A stretch of 64,000 nt of DNA, taken from the NCBI GenBank assembly GCA_030447585.1, contig JAUJOO010000004.1, positions 110,025 to 174,024 on the forward strand, written 5' to 3'. The DNA comes from Nocardioidaceae bacterium (GTDB lineage Bacteria; Actinomycetota; Actinomycetes; Propionibacteriales; Nocardioidaceae). Numbering within the stretch: position 1 is the first letter of the stretch; each line of letters starts with the position of its first letter. Position numbers and translations under genes: made by a program. Of this stretch, positions 55,416 to 64,000 are shown piece after piece. Under the pieces are notes generated by a model, which was given only the letters and a program-made list of their open reading frames with translations, was not told where the DNA came from and did no database searches.

Positions 55416-55491
55416 GTCGGGGGGGTGGTGACCCGAAGGGCCGTCAAGAGCGAAGCGAAGCGCGCAAGAGCCCCCCTCGCCCCCGCCCGAC
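55416..55491 (-). repeat. Interspersed hairpin element, copy C (inverted relative to copy B)
   Basis: Minus strand CTCTTGCGCGCTTCGCTTCGCTCTTGACGGCCC core; outer arms GTCGGG../..CCCCCCCGAC. Confidence 0.7.
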
Positions 55492-55501
55492 CGGGCACGA
55501 G

Positions 55502-57814
55502 CTACTGGGTGATGCGGTAGGCGTCAAAGACGCCGTCGACGGTGCGGACCGCCTTGAGGACGTGGCCGAGGTGTGCGGGGTCACCCATCTCGAACGTGAA
55601 CTTGCTCTTGGCGATGCGGTCGCGGGTGGTGGTGACGGACGCGGACAAGATGTTGACGTGCAGGTCTGACAGCACCCGGGTGATGTCGCTGAGGAGCCTG
55701 GCTCTGTCGAGGCCCTCTACCTGGATCGCGACCAGGAACATCGACTGAGCCGTGGGTGCCCACTCGACCTCGACCATCCGCCCGGGCTGCGATGACAAAC
55801 TCTTGATGTTCGTGCAGTCGCCGCGGTGTACCGAGACGCCGGAGCCGCGGGTGACGAAGCCGACGATCATGTCGCCGGGGACCGGTGTGCAGCACCGGGC
55901 CAGCTTGATCAGCACGTCCGACAGACCCTTGACGATCACACCGGCGTCGCCTCGCGGTGACTGCTTGCGGCGCTCCCGCTCGCTGGTGATCGCGACAGCC
56001 TCGGCCGCCTCGTCAGCGGCCGCCGCCTCGCCGCCGAAGACCTCGAGGATTCGCCGCACTACTGCCTGCGCGGTCGTGTTGCCCTCCCCGATGGCGGCGT
56101 ACAGCGCGGACACGTCGTGGTGACGCAGGTCGGTGGCGACGACCGACAGAGTCTCGTGCGTGAGCATCCTCTGCAGCGGGAGACCCTCACGTCGCATCAG
56201 GCGGGCCAGCGTGTCCTTCCCCTGCTCGATGGCTTCCTCGCGACGCTCCTTGGTGAAGAACTGCCGGATCTTGTTGCGCGCCCGGGGGCTGTTGACGAAC
56301 GACAACCAGTCTCGGCTCGGCCCGGCGTTCTGCGCCTTTGACGTGAAGACCTCCACGACGTCGCCGTTGTCGAGCTTGGACTCCAGCGGCACGAGGCGTC
56401 CGTTGACGCGGGCGCCGATGCAGCGGTGCCCTACCTCGGTATGGATCGCGTAGGCGAAGTCGACGGGGGTGGAGTCTGCGGGGAGGGCCACCACCTCACC
56501 GCGAGGTGTGAAGACGTACACCTCTGTGGAGCTGATCTCGAAGCGCAGTGACTCGAGGAACTCACCCGGGTCCTCCGTCTCCTTCTGCCAGTCCATCAGC
56601 TGGCGGACCCAGGCCATGTCGCTGGTGGCGTCTTCGCCCGAGGCGGTCTTGGTGGTGTCGAGCCCGGCCCGGCCGTCCTCCTTGTACTTCCAGTGCGCCG
56701 CGACGCCGTACTCGGCCCGGCGGTGCATCCCGTAGGTGCGGATCTGCAGCTCGACCGGGTTGCCGCCGGGACCCATCACGGTTGTGTGCAACGACTGGTA
56801 CATGTTGAACTTCGGCATCGCGACGAAATCCTTGAACCTGCCGGGCAGCGGGTTCCAGCGTGCATGGAGCACACCGAGGGCTGCGTAGCAGTCGCGGAGG
56901 GACTCGGTGAGGACGCGGATGCCGACCAGGTCGTAGATGTCGGTGAACTCCCGACCCCGCACGATCATCTTCTGATAGATGGAGTAGTAGTGCTTCGGCC
57001 GGCCTGTCACCGACGCCTTGATCTTCGCCGCACGCAGGTCGCTTTGCACCTGGTCGACGACAGTGGCCAGGAACTCGTCGCGCGCCGGCGCCCTCTCCGC
57101 CACCATCCTGACGATCTCGTCATAGACCTTGGGGTGCAACGTGGCGAACGCGAGGTCCTCGAGCTCCCACTTGATGGTGTTCATGCCGAGCCGGTGAGCG
57201 AGCGGCGCGTAGATCTCCAGTGTCTCGGTGGCTATCCGTTCCTGTGACGCCTGGCGCAGGAAGCGCAGGGTGCGCATGTTGTGGAGCCGGTCGGCGAGCT
57301 TGATGACGAGGACGCGGATGTCCTTGCTCATCGCGACGATCATCTTGCGGATCGTCTCGGCCTGCGCGGACTCGCCATAGCGGACCTTGTCGAGCTTCGT
57401 CACGCCGTCGACGAGGTCGGCGATCTCGTCGCCGAAGTCCCGTCTCAGCTGCTCGATCGTGTACGGCGTGTCCTCGACCGTGTCGTGGAGCAGCGCCGCA
57501 CACAGGGTCGGGGGCGTCATGCCGAGCTCGGCGAGGATCGAGGCGACGGCGAGGGGATGGGTGATGTACGGGTCTCCGCTGTTGCGCATCTGCCCGCGGT
57601 GATGGGCCTCGGCGACCCGGTACGCCTTCTCGATGACGGCGAGGTCGGCCTTCGGGTGCGTGTTGCGCACGACCCGAAAGAGCGGCTCGAGCGCCGGGTC
57701 TGACGCCTGGGCTCGCCCGATCCTCGCGAGCCGGGTGCGCATGCGGACGGGGGCAGCGGCTGTTTCGGCGACGCCCTGCTCTTCAGTCGCCTCGGCGAGT
57801 ACCTCGTCAGCCAC
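55502..57814 (-). CDS. relA: Bifunctional (p)ppGpp synthetase/hydrolase
   Basis: HD domain [16 protein letters not shown]...LLHDTVEDT; synthetase domain; [38 protein letters not shown]. Confidence 0.96.
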   Translation of the reverse strand: MADEVLAEATEEQGVAETAAAPVRMRTRLARIGRAQASDPALEPLFRVVRNTHPKADLAVIEKAYRVAEAHHRGQMRNSGDPYITHPLAVASILAELGMTPPTLCAALLHDTVEDTPYTIEQLRRDFGDEIADLVDGVTKLDKVRYGESAQAETIRKMIVAMSKDIRVLVIKLADRLHNMRTLRFLRQASQERIATETLEIYAPLAHRLGMNTIKWELEDLAFATLHPKVYDEIVRMVAERAPARDEFLATVVDQVQSDLRAAKIKASVTGRPKHYYSIYQKMIVRGREFTDIYDLVGIRVLTESLRDCYAALGVLHARWNPLPGRFKDFVAMPKFNMYQSLHTTVMGPGGNPVELQIRTYGMHRRAEYGVAAHWKYKEDGRAGLDTTKTASGEDATSDMAWVRQLMDWQKETEDPGEFLESLRFEISSTEVYVFTPRGEVVALPADSTPVDFAYAIHTEVGHRCIGARVNGRLVPLESKLDNGDVVEVFTSKAQNAGPSRDWLSFVNSPRARNKIRQFFTKERREEAIEQGKDTLARLMRREGLPLQRMLTHETLSVVATDLRHHDVSALYAAIGEGNTTAQAVVRRILEVFGGEAAAADEAAEAVAITSERERRKQSPRGDAGVIVKGLSDVLIKLARCCTPVPGDMIVGFVTRGSGVSVHRGDCTNIKSLSSQPGRMVEVEWAPTAQSMFLVAIQVEGLDRARLLSDITRVLSDLHVNILSASVTTTRDRIAKSKFTFEMGDPAHLGHVLKAVRTVDGVFDAYRITQ

Positions 57815-57854
57815 TACTGCTCCAGACCGCTCATGCGAGAGACCAGTCTACGGG

Positions 57855-58406
57855 TCAGACCGTGGTCAGGGCATCGAGCGAGTGGTCGGCGAGTGTCTCG
57901 CGCCCGCTGAGGAAGCCGAGCTCGATCAAGACGGCTACAGCGCTCACCACGGCGCCGCACTGCCCGACAAGCCGGCTGGCGGCGTTGACCGTGCCACCGG
58001 TGGCGAGCACGTCATCGACGATGAGCACGCGGTCGCCGGGTCTGAAGGCGTCCTGGTGAACCTCCAGGGTCGCCTCGCCGTACTCCAGGGAGTATGTCTC
58101 CCGGTACGTCAGCCCCGGCAGCTTGCCGGATTTGCGGATGGGTACGAAGCCCGCACCAAGGGCCAAGGCTACCGGCGCGGCGAGGATGAAACCGCGTGCC
58201 TCGATACCGACGACCTTGTCGACGTTCGCAACCCCCTGCTCGTCTTGGCCAGAGACGGTCAGGGCGTCGACAACGGTGCGGAACGCCTCGTGGTCGGCGA
58301 GCAGGGGCGAGATGTCCTTGAAGACAACACCAGGCTCCGGGAAGTCGGGGACGTCGCGGATCAGCGTCGACAGTGCGCCGTGCAGCGCCGACGCTTCGAA
58401 GCTCAT
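57855..58406 (-). CDS. apt: Adenine phosphoribosyltransferase
   Basis: IRDVPDFPEPGVVFKDISPLL, VVGIEARGFILAAPVALALGAGFVPIRK, RVLIVDDVLATGGT. Confidence 0.96.
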   Translation of the reverse strand: MSFEASALHGALSTLIRDVPDFPEPGVVFKDISPLLADHEAFRTVVDALTVSGQDEQGVANVDKVVGIEARGFILAAPVALALGAGFVPIRKSGKLPGLTYRETYSLEYGEATLEVHQDAFRPGDRVLIVDDVLATGGTVNAASRLVGQCGAVVSAVAVLIELGFLSGRETLADHSLDALTTV

Positions 58407-59548
58407 CTCGACTTGCCGCGCTTGGAGCGCGTCTGGCGCCTCGGCTGTGTCCGCGGGGATGACGAACCGCTCACCGGGCCCTGAAATGCCCTCGCAGCCG
58501 TGGCTCCCGCCGGCGCAGCCACGACGGAGGCCGTAGCCGGCTCAGGCGTGGATCCTCGCGCGGTCTCCCGCTGTATCTGCGCGCGTCGCGAGGCCACCCG
58601 CTTCGCCTGGGCCTGCATGGCCGGCTCGCGCATCTTGAGCTGTGCCAGCAGCGGCGTCGCGATGAAGATCGACGAGTAGGTACCCGCAGCCATGCCTACG
58701 AACAGGGCGAGCGCCAGGTCCTTGAGCGGGCCAGAACCGAGCTGGAAGGCGCCGACGTACAACAGGGCACCGACCGGCAACAGCGCGGCCAGCGACGTGT
58801 TGATGGATCTCACCAGGGTCTGGTTGACGGCCAGGTTGGCAGCGGTCGCGTACGTCCTGCGGGTGGACGTCACGATGCCGCGGGTGTTCTCGCGCACCTT
58901 GTCGAAGACGACGACGGTGTCGTAGAGCGAGTAGCCGAGGATGGTCAACAGCCCCGTGACGGTAGCGGGCGTCACCTCGAAGCCGGAGAGGGCGTAGACG
59001 CCCACGGTGATGAGGAGGTCGTGCGCCAGGGCCACGATCGCGGCCACCGACATCCGCCACTCGCGGAAGTAGGCCCAGATGAACAAGACCACCAGTACGA
59101 CGAAGACGAGCAGACCCGTCAGCGCCTTGTTGGCGACCGTCTGCCCCCAGCTGGGTCCGATCGAGGAAGGACTCACCTCGGTGGCGCCGGCGGCCAGGAT
59201 CGCATTCTGGACGACCGCCTTCTGGTCGAGCGACAGCGGCTTCGTCTGCACCCTGATGGCGTCGGTACCCGACGCCACGACGACAGGGTTCGCGGCTGCC
59301 TCGATCTCGGTGTCGACGACGGCGTCCTGCACCTTCTCCACGTTGGCGGCAGGGTTGGCGATCTGGGCGTTGAACTCGACACCGCCGCGGAACTCGATCC
59401 CGAAGTGGAGGCCTCGCAGCACCATCGCGGCCACCGCGACGAGGACGATCGCCACCGAGACGAGGTACCAGGTGTTGCGGCGTCCCACGAAGTCGATCGA
59501 GACGTCCCCTTGGTAGAGCCGCGCGCCGAGCGTGCCGAGCTTCGACAT
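58403..59548 (-). CDS. secF: Protein translocase subunit SecF
   Basis: DFVGRRNTWYLVSVAIVLVAVAAMVLRGLHFGIEFRGG; GYSLYDTVVVFDKVRENT; RSINTSLAALLPV. Confidence 0.95.
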   Translation of the reverse strand: MSKLGTLGARLYQGDVSIDFVGRRNTWYLVSVAIVLVAVAAMVLRGLHFGIEFRGGVEFNAQIANPAANVEKVQDAVVDTEIEAAANPVVVASGTDAIRVQTKPLSLDQKAVVQNAILAAGATEVSPSSIGPSWGQTVANKALTGLLVFVVLVVLFIWAYFREWRMSVAAIVALAHDLLITVGVYALSGFEVTPATVTGLLTILGYSLYDTVVVFDKVRENTRGIVTSTRRTYATAANLAVNQTLVRSINTSLAALLPVGALLYVGAFQLGSGPLKDLALALFVGMAAGTYSSIFIATPLLAQLKMREPAMQAQAKRVASRRAQIQRETARGSTPEPATASVVAAPAGATAARAFQGPVSGSSSPRTQPRRQTRSKRGKSR

Positions 59549-61379
59549 CAGACGTCCCCTCCTGCCGGACGCGGCGCTGGTGCGCGCCTCGGCGTGAGCG
59601 CAGGCATCCCCAGGTGCTGGCGGTCGAGGCCGGACCACTTGTGACCCTGCCCGAAGAACTTGGTCCGGGACAGCAGCGTCACCATCGGCTTGGTGAAGAA
59701 GAACACCACGAAGATGTCGATGAACGTCGTCAGCCCGAGGGCGAAGGCGAAGCCCTTCACCACCCCGATGGCGAAGATGAACAAGATCACCGCCGCGAGC
59801 ATGGAGACCGCGTCCGCAGCCAGGATGGTCGTGCGAGCACGGGCCCACCCGGTCTCGACGGAGGTGCGCAGGGTGCGGCCGTCGCGTACCTCGTCCCGCA
59901 ACCGTTCGAAGTACACGATGAAGGAGTCTGCGGTGATCCCCACCGCGACGATCAGGCCGGCGATGGCGGGCAGCGTCAGCGTGTAGCCGTAGGCGCGTCC
60001 CAGCAGCAGGATCGAGGCGTAGAGAAGCAGGCCCGCGATCAACAGTGAGGCGACCACGACAAGCCCCAGCCCGCGGTAGTACACCAGGCAGTACACGACG
60101 ACGAGGATCAGGCCCACGATGCCGGCGATGATGCCTGCCCGGAGCTGGTTGCTGGCGAGCTGGGGGCCCTCGGCGGAGACGCCCTGCTCCTCGAACTCCA
60201 GGGGCAAAGCGCCGTACTTCAAGGAGTTGGCAAGGCTCTGCGCTGACTGCTGGGTGAAGGGGTTTTCCTGACTGCCGGAGATCTCGGCCCGTCCGCCCGG
60301 GATCGGGTCGTCGTTGGTGGGCGCCGACAGCACCTCACGGTCGAGCACGATCGCGAAGGGTGTGCCGGCGTAGGGACCGCCGAGGTTGTTGGCGATCTTC
60401 GTCGTCACCTCGCGGAACTTCTTGCCTCCCTCGCTGCTGAACTCCATGTTGACGACGTAGTTCGCGCCCTGCTGAGTCAGACCCGAGCTGGCATCGGTGA
60501 CCTCCGTGCCCTCGATCATTGCAGGCCCGAGCAGGTAGCGGTTGCCGTCCTCGTCGCAGGCCAGCAGCGGCTGGTCGGGAAGGTCGAACTGGTCGACGGG
60601 CTGACCCTCCTTCGGACAGGAGAAGGCTGCCAACTTCGCCTGCCACTCCGGCGGCGGGCTGGCGATCCACGCGTAGGGGTCGGCGATCTCCTCCAGGTCC
60701 GGGGGACCAACGCCTCCGGAGGAGTCCCCGGTGTCGTAGGTGTGTCGTCTCCTCCGCCGGTCGTCGTTGGGCCGCTGGTTGGCGTCGTCGGGGGGGTGGT
60801 GCTGGGGGCGGGGGCGCCCTTGCCGTCTGCCCACGCCGGTCCGACCCGGTTCTTGCCGTCCGGTGTGGCGGTGTCCTTGGGGCTCAGCTTCGGCCCGGTC
60901 TGCTTGGGCGTTGACGTCGAGGAGCCTGGGGTCTTCGGCGTACCTGCCGTCTCACCGGGGGTCGTCGGCGTCGGGGCGGATGTGGTCGGTAGCTCCGCGC
61001 CTTCGGGAGGAAGCTGCGCGGCTACCAGCCGGAACCGCAGCTGCGCTGTCGAGCCGAGTGTGCGGGTGAGGTCGTCGTCCACTTCGCCGGGAATCTCGAC
61101 GACGATGATGTCGTTTCCCTGCGTGCTCACCTCGGCCTCGGCCACTCCGGCGCCGTTGACGCGGCTGTTGATGATGTCGACGGCCTCGTTGAGCTTTGCC
61201 TGCGTCACCGAGCCGCCGCCGGCGGCCCTGGCCTGCAGGGTGATCCGGGTGCCCCCCTGCAGGTCGAGACCGAGCTTCGGAGTCCACGTGCCCAACGCGG
61301 CAGCGGCCGCGAACATGATCGCGATCACCACCAGGAAGACGGCGATTGTCCGGCCGGGGTTCGAGGTCTTGGCCGCCAC
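59548..61379 (-). CDS. secD: Protein translocase subunit SecD, frameshift at ~60701-60705
   Basis: N-term LGLDLQGGTRITLQA; C-term AGLIVAVGITADSFIVYFERLRDEVRDGRTLR in another frame; junction at a CCCCC run; Pro/Thr-rich insert. Confidence 0.94.
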
Positions 61380-61380
61380 G

Positions 61381-61779
61381 TCAGACTGCTCCTCGGTTGC
61401 TCTCGCCGTCGTGGCCGTCGCGAGCGTCCTCGCCGGTTGATGCGTCGGAGGTGCTGGCGCCGTCCGCGCCCGCTGCGGCCGCGCCGGCGTTGTCGGTCAC
61501 GATCTTGCCGACGGCGCCTCGATGCGCTGTCAGCACGACGCCGGGGGCCACCTCGATGCGCACGCTTTCGCCCTCGATGGCCACGACACTTCCGAAGAGG
61601 CCGCTGGTCAACATGATCTGGTCGCCTGGAGAAAGCGCCGCCTGCAGCGCCGCCGTCTCGCGAGCGCGCCTGCGCGTCGGACGGATCAACAGGAAGTAGG
61701 CAAGGACCACCAGGACCACGAGCGGCAGCAGACCCGCCACATCGTCAGATTTCACCGAGGAACTCCTTGAGCTCGGCAC
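61381..61779 (-). CDS. yajC: Preprotein translocase subunit YajC
   Basis: LLPLVVLVVLAYFLLIRPTRRRARETAALQAALSPGDQIMLTSGLFGSVVAIEG. Confidence 0.93.
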   Translation of the reverse strand: MPSSRSSSVKSDDVAGLLPLVVLVVLAYFLLIRPTRRRARETAALQAALSPGDQIMLTSGLFGSVVAIEGESVRIEVAPGVVLTAHRGAVGKIVTDNAGAAAAGADGASTSDASTGEDARDGHDGESNRGAV

Positions 61780-61924
61780 ACTCGCGCATGCGAGGCCGAC
61801 ACGACAACACGTCAGCCGTTCGGACAGCGCCGACGGCCAAAGCCGGAGTCTACTTGCCGAGTCGCCGAATCCCCGAATGGGTGTCCGGGTGCGTGTCCGG
61901 AATCGTTGCGCCAGTCGATCGGGG

Positions 61925-62986
61925 CTACCCCTCGAAGAGCGAGACCTGCTGCGCTCCGAAGTGTGCCCGCTCCGGCACGGGCAGCCCGAGGTGCTCCCAG
62001 GCCGCCGGCGTGGCGACTCGTCCCCGCGGGGTGCGGGCGAGGTATCCGGCTCGCACCAGGAACGGCTCGGCCACCTCCTCGACGGTCTCGCGTTCCTCGC
62101 CGACGGCCACCGCCAGGGTGCTCAGCCCCACGGGGCCGCCCCCGAAGCGACGGCACAGCGCGTCGAGTACCGCAATGTCGAGCCGGTCGAGGCCGAGCTC
62201 GTCGACCTCGAACAGTGCGAGCGCCGTGTGAGCCAGTGGCTGAGTGACCACTCCGTCGGCGCGGACCTGGGCGAAGTCGCGGACCCGCCGCAGCAACCTG
62301 TTCGCGATGCGCGGCGTGCCCCGTGACCTCGAGGCGATCTCGGCGGCGCCGTCGACGTCGACGGGCACCTGCAGGAGCCTGGCGGACCGCGTGACGATCT
62401 CCTGCAGCTCGGCTTTCTCGTAGAACTCCAGGTGGCCGGTGTATCCGAAGCGGTCACGGAGAGGGCCAGGGAGCAGTCCGGACCGCGTGGTCGCTCCGAC
62501 GAGAGTGAATGGCGGGATCTCCAGTGGAATCGCCGTAGCGCCCGGACCTTTGCCCACAATGACGTCTACCCGAAAGTCCTCCATCGCCATGTAGAGCATC
62601 TCCTCGGCCGGTCGCGACATCCGGTGGATCTCATCGAGGAAGAGGACGTCTCGCTCACTGAGCCCCGACAAGATCGCCGCGAGGTCACCGGCGTGCTGGA
62701 TCGCCGGGCCACTCGTCACCCGCAGAGGCGCCTGCATCTCGGCGGCGATGATCATGGCCATGGTGGTCTTGCCCAGCCCGGGTGGACCTGACAGCAGCAC
62801 GTGGTCGGGGGCCCGGTCGCGTCTGCGTGCCGCCTCGAGCACAAGCCCGAGCTGTTCTCGCACCCGCTCCTGGCCGATGACCTCGTCCAGCGTGCCCGGC
62901 CGCAGTGCGGCTTCGACCGCGCGTTCGTCGCCGGCGGCGTCGGCGTCGACCAGGGTGCGGGCATCGTCGTACGACACAGGTCTCAT
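61925..62986 (-). CDS. ruvB: Holliday junction DNA helicase RuvB
   Basis: [67 protein letters not shown]. Confidence 0.97.
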   Translation of the reverse strand: MRPVSYDDARTLVDADAAGDERAVEAALRPGTLDEVIGQERVREQLGLVLEAARRRDRAPDHVLLSGPPGLGKTTMAMIIAAEMQAPLRVTSGPAIQHAGDLAAILSGLSERDVLFLDEIHRMSRPAEEMLYMAMEDFRVDVIVGKGPGATAIPLEIPPFTLVGATTRSGLLPGPLRDRFGYTGHLEFYEKAELQEIVTRSARLLQVPVDVDGAAEIASRSRGTPRIANRLLRRVRDFAQVRADGVVTQPLAHTALALFEVDELGLDRLDIAVLDALCRRFGGGPVGLSTLAVAVGEERETVEEVAEPFLVRAGYLARTPRGRVATPAAWEHLGLPVPERAHFGAQQVSLFEG

Positions 62987-63606
62987 GCCCTCGACAGCGA
63001 CTGCAGGGCGGCGCGGAGCAGCTCGGCCACGGACAGCGTTTCGCCGGCAGCCCGCGCGTCGTCGGCTGCAGGCGCCACCGTCTCGACGGCCTGCTCGGCT
63101 TCCCTGGTGGACCAGCCGAGGCCCAGCAGCCCGGCGCGGACCTGGTCACGCCAGGCATCAGCCGGCGGGGAGACCCGCTGGGACGAGCCGTTCGCGGTGC
63201 CTGTCGGCGACCCGATGCGGTCCTTGAGCTCCAAGACGATGCGCTGGGCACCCTTGCGTCCGATTCCGGAGACGGCGCACAGAGCCGTCAGGTCCTCGGT
63301 GGCGATCGCCGCGCGGAGCTCGTCCGGTCCGTGCACCGCCAGCATTGCCTGCGCCAGCTTCGGGCCGACTCCGCTGGCCGTCTGCAGGAGCTCGAACACG
63401 CTGCGCTCGTCGTGGTCTGCGAAACCGAACAAGGTCAAGGAGTCCTCGCGGACCACCATGGATGTGGAAAGGGTCGCCTCCACTCCGACGCGCAGACCGG
63501 CGAGGGTGGCTGGCGAGCACATGACCAAGATGCCGACTCCCCCCACCTCCAGCACCGCCGAGTCGATGTGCACGGCGACGACCGGACCTCTGACGAAAGC
63601 TATCAA
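62983..63606 (-). CDS. ruvA: Holliday junction DNA helicase RuvA
   Basis: [69 protein letters not shown]. Confidence 0.95.
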   Translation of the reverse strand: MIAFVRGPVVAVHIDSAVLEVGGVGILVMCSPATLAGLRVGVEATLSTSMVVREDSLTLFGFADHDERSVFELLQTASGVGPKLAQAMLAVHGPDELRAAIATEDLTALCAVSGIGRKGAQRIVLELKDRIGSPTGTANGSSQRVSPPADAWRDQVRAGLLGLGWSTREAEQAVETVAPAADDARAAGETLSVAELLRAALQSLSRA

Positions 63607-64000
63607 CGCAGTGCTCCTCCTTGCTGGGCTGCCACTGCCCGGTTGAGCCGGCGCTGGGCTTCTCCCCGCCAGATCTGGCAGATGGCCAGCGCCAGCGCGT
63701 CGGCCGCATCAGGCGTGGCGGGACTCTCAGTCAGGCGGAGCAAGCGAATGACCATCGCGATCACCTGAGCCTTGTCGGCGCGCCCGCTACCCGTCACCGC
63801 GGCCTTGACCTCGCTCGGGGTGTGGAGGGCGACGGGGATGCCGAGCCGGGCGGCCGCGGTGATGGCCACTCCGGCCGCCTGGGCGGTGCCCATCACCGTC
63901 GTGACGTTGTGCTGGGAGAACACGCGTTCGACGGCGACGGCATCCGGAGTGTGCAGCTCCAGCCAGCGGCATACCTCGGCCTCGATGCGAACCAGCCGAT
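63603..64000 (-). CDS. ruvC: Holliday junction resolvase RuvC (N-terminus beyond window)
   Basis: [58 protein letters not shown]...[14 protein letters not shown]. Confidence 0.95.
   Translation of the reverse strand, partial: RLVRIEAEVCRWLELHTPDAVAVERVFSQHNVTTVMGTAQAAGVAITAAARLGIPVALHTPSEVKAAVTGSGRADKAQVIAMVIRLLRLTESPATPDAADALALAICQIWRGEAQRRLNRAVAAQQGGALR

Noticed and set aside
55420-55495. Intrinsic terminator for relA or the DUF349 gene
   Set aside because: Hairpins lack a U-tract and share a conserved core with copies elsewhere, so reported as repeat elements; a termination role remains possible
1-64000. CRISPR arrays, rRNA operons, tRNA genes, prophage
   Set aside because: No regularly spaced repeats, no rRNA-like stretches, no convincing tRNA cloverleaf and no phage structural genes seen by eye; a tRNAscan/Infernal run would be decisive

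Overview
High-GC actinobacterial chromosome segment (order/family not determinable from sequence alone; gene content resembles Propionibacteriales/Nocardioidaceae), almost entirely housekeeping genes, mostly on the minus strand. Contents in order: ribD start with an FMN riboswitch, rpe, rsmB, fmt, def, priA, metK, coaBC, rpoZ, gmk, mihF; an accessory island (about 9.95-15.1 kb); the pyrimidine cluster pyrF-pyrD-pyrK-carB-carA-pyrC-pyrB-pyrR; bldD, nusB, efp; aroQ-aroB-aroK-aroC; a decayed accessory patch (about 31.4-33.4 kb); prepilin peptidase, a secreted FAD oxidase, aroE, mltG, ruvX, alaS, rarA; an opp transporter; aspS, hisS, an MBL-fold hydrolase, a DUF349 gene, relA/spoT, apt, secF, secD, yajC, ruvB, ruvA, ruvC (partial). 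The most unusual content is: (1) the mihF-pyrF island, with six tandem paralogues of a small two-cysteine helical extracytoplasmic domain carried on two anchor types (TM with Pro/Gly/Tyr-rich tail, or lipoprotein) around an internally duplicated 8-TM protein; (2) interspersed hairpin elements with a conserved CTTCGCTTCGCT core and differing but complementary stems, at three clear sites plus a diverged pair between carA and carB; (3) a PyrR-box-like element overlapping the pyrR Shine-Dalgarno; (4) a TM-anchored protein with EERFGEV-type repeats and a possible bL12-CTD-like C terminus in the aro cluster; (5) at least nine single-base frameshifts, several in C/G homopolymers of essential genes (carA, carB, secD), pointing to sequencing indels. 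All calls are by eye from translations and motifs; no database search was run.
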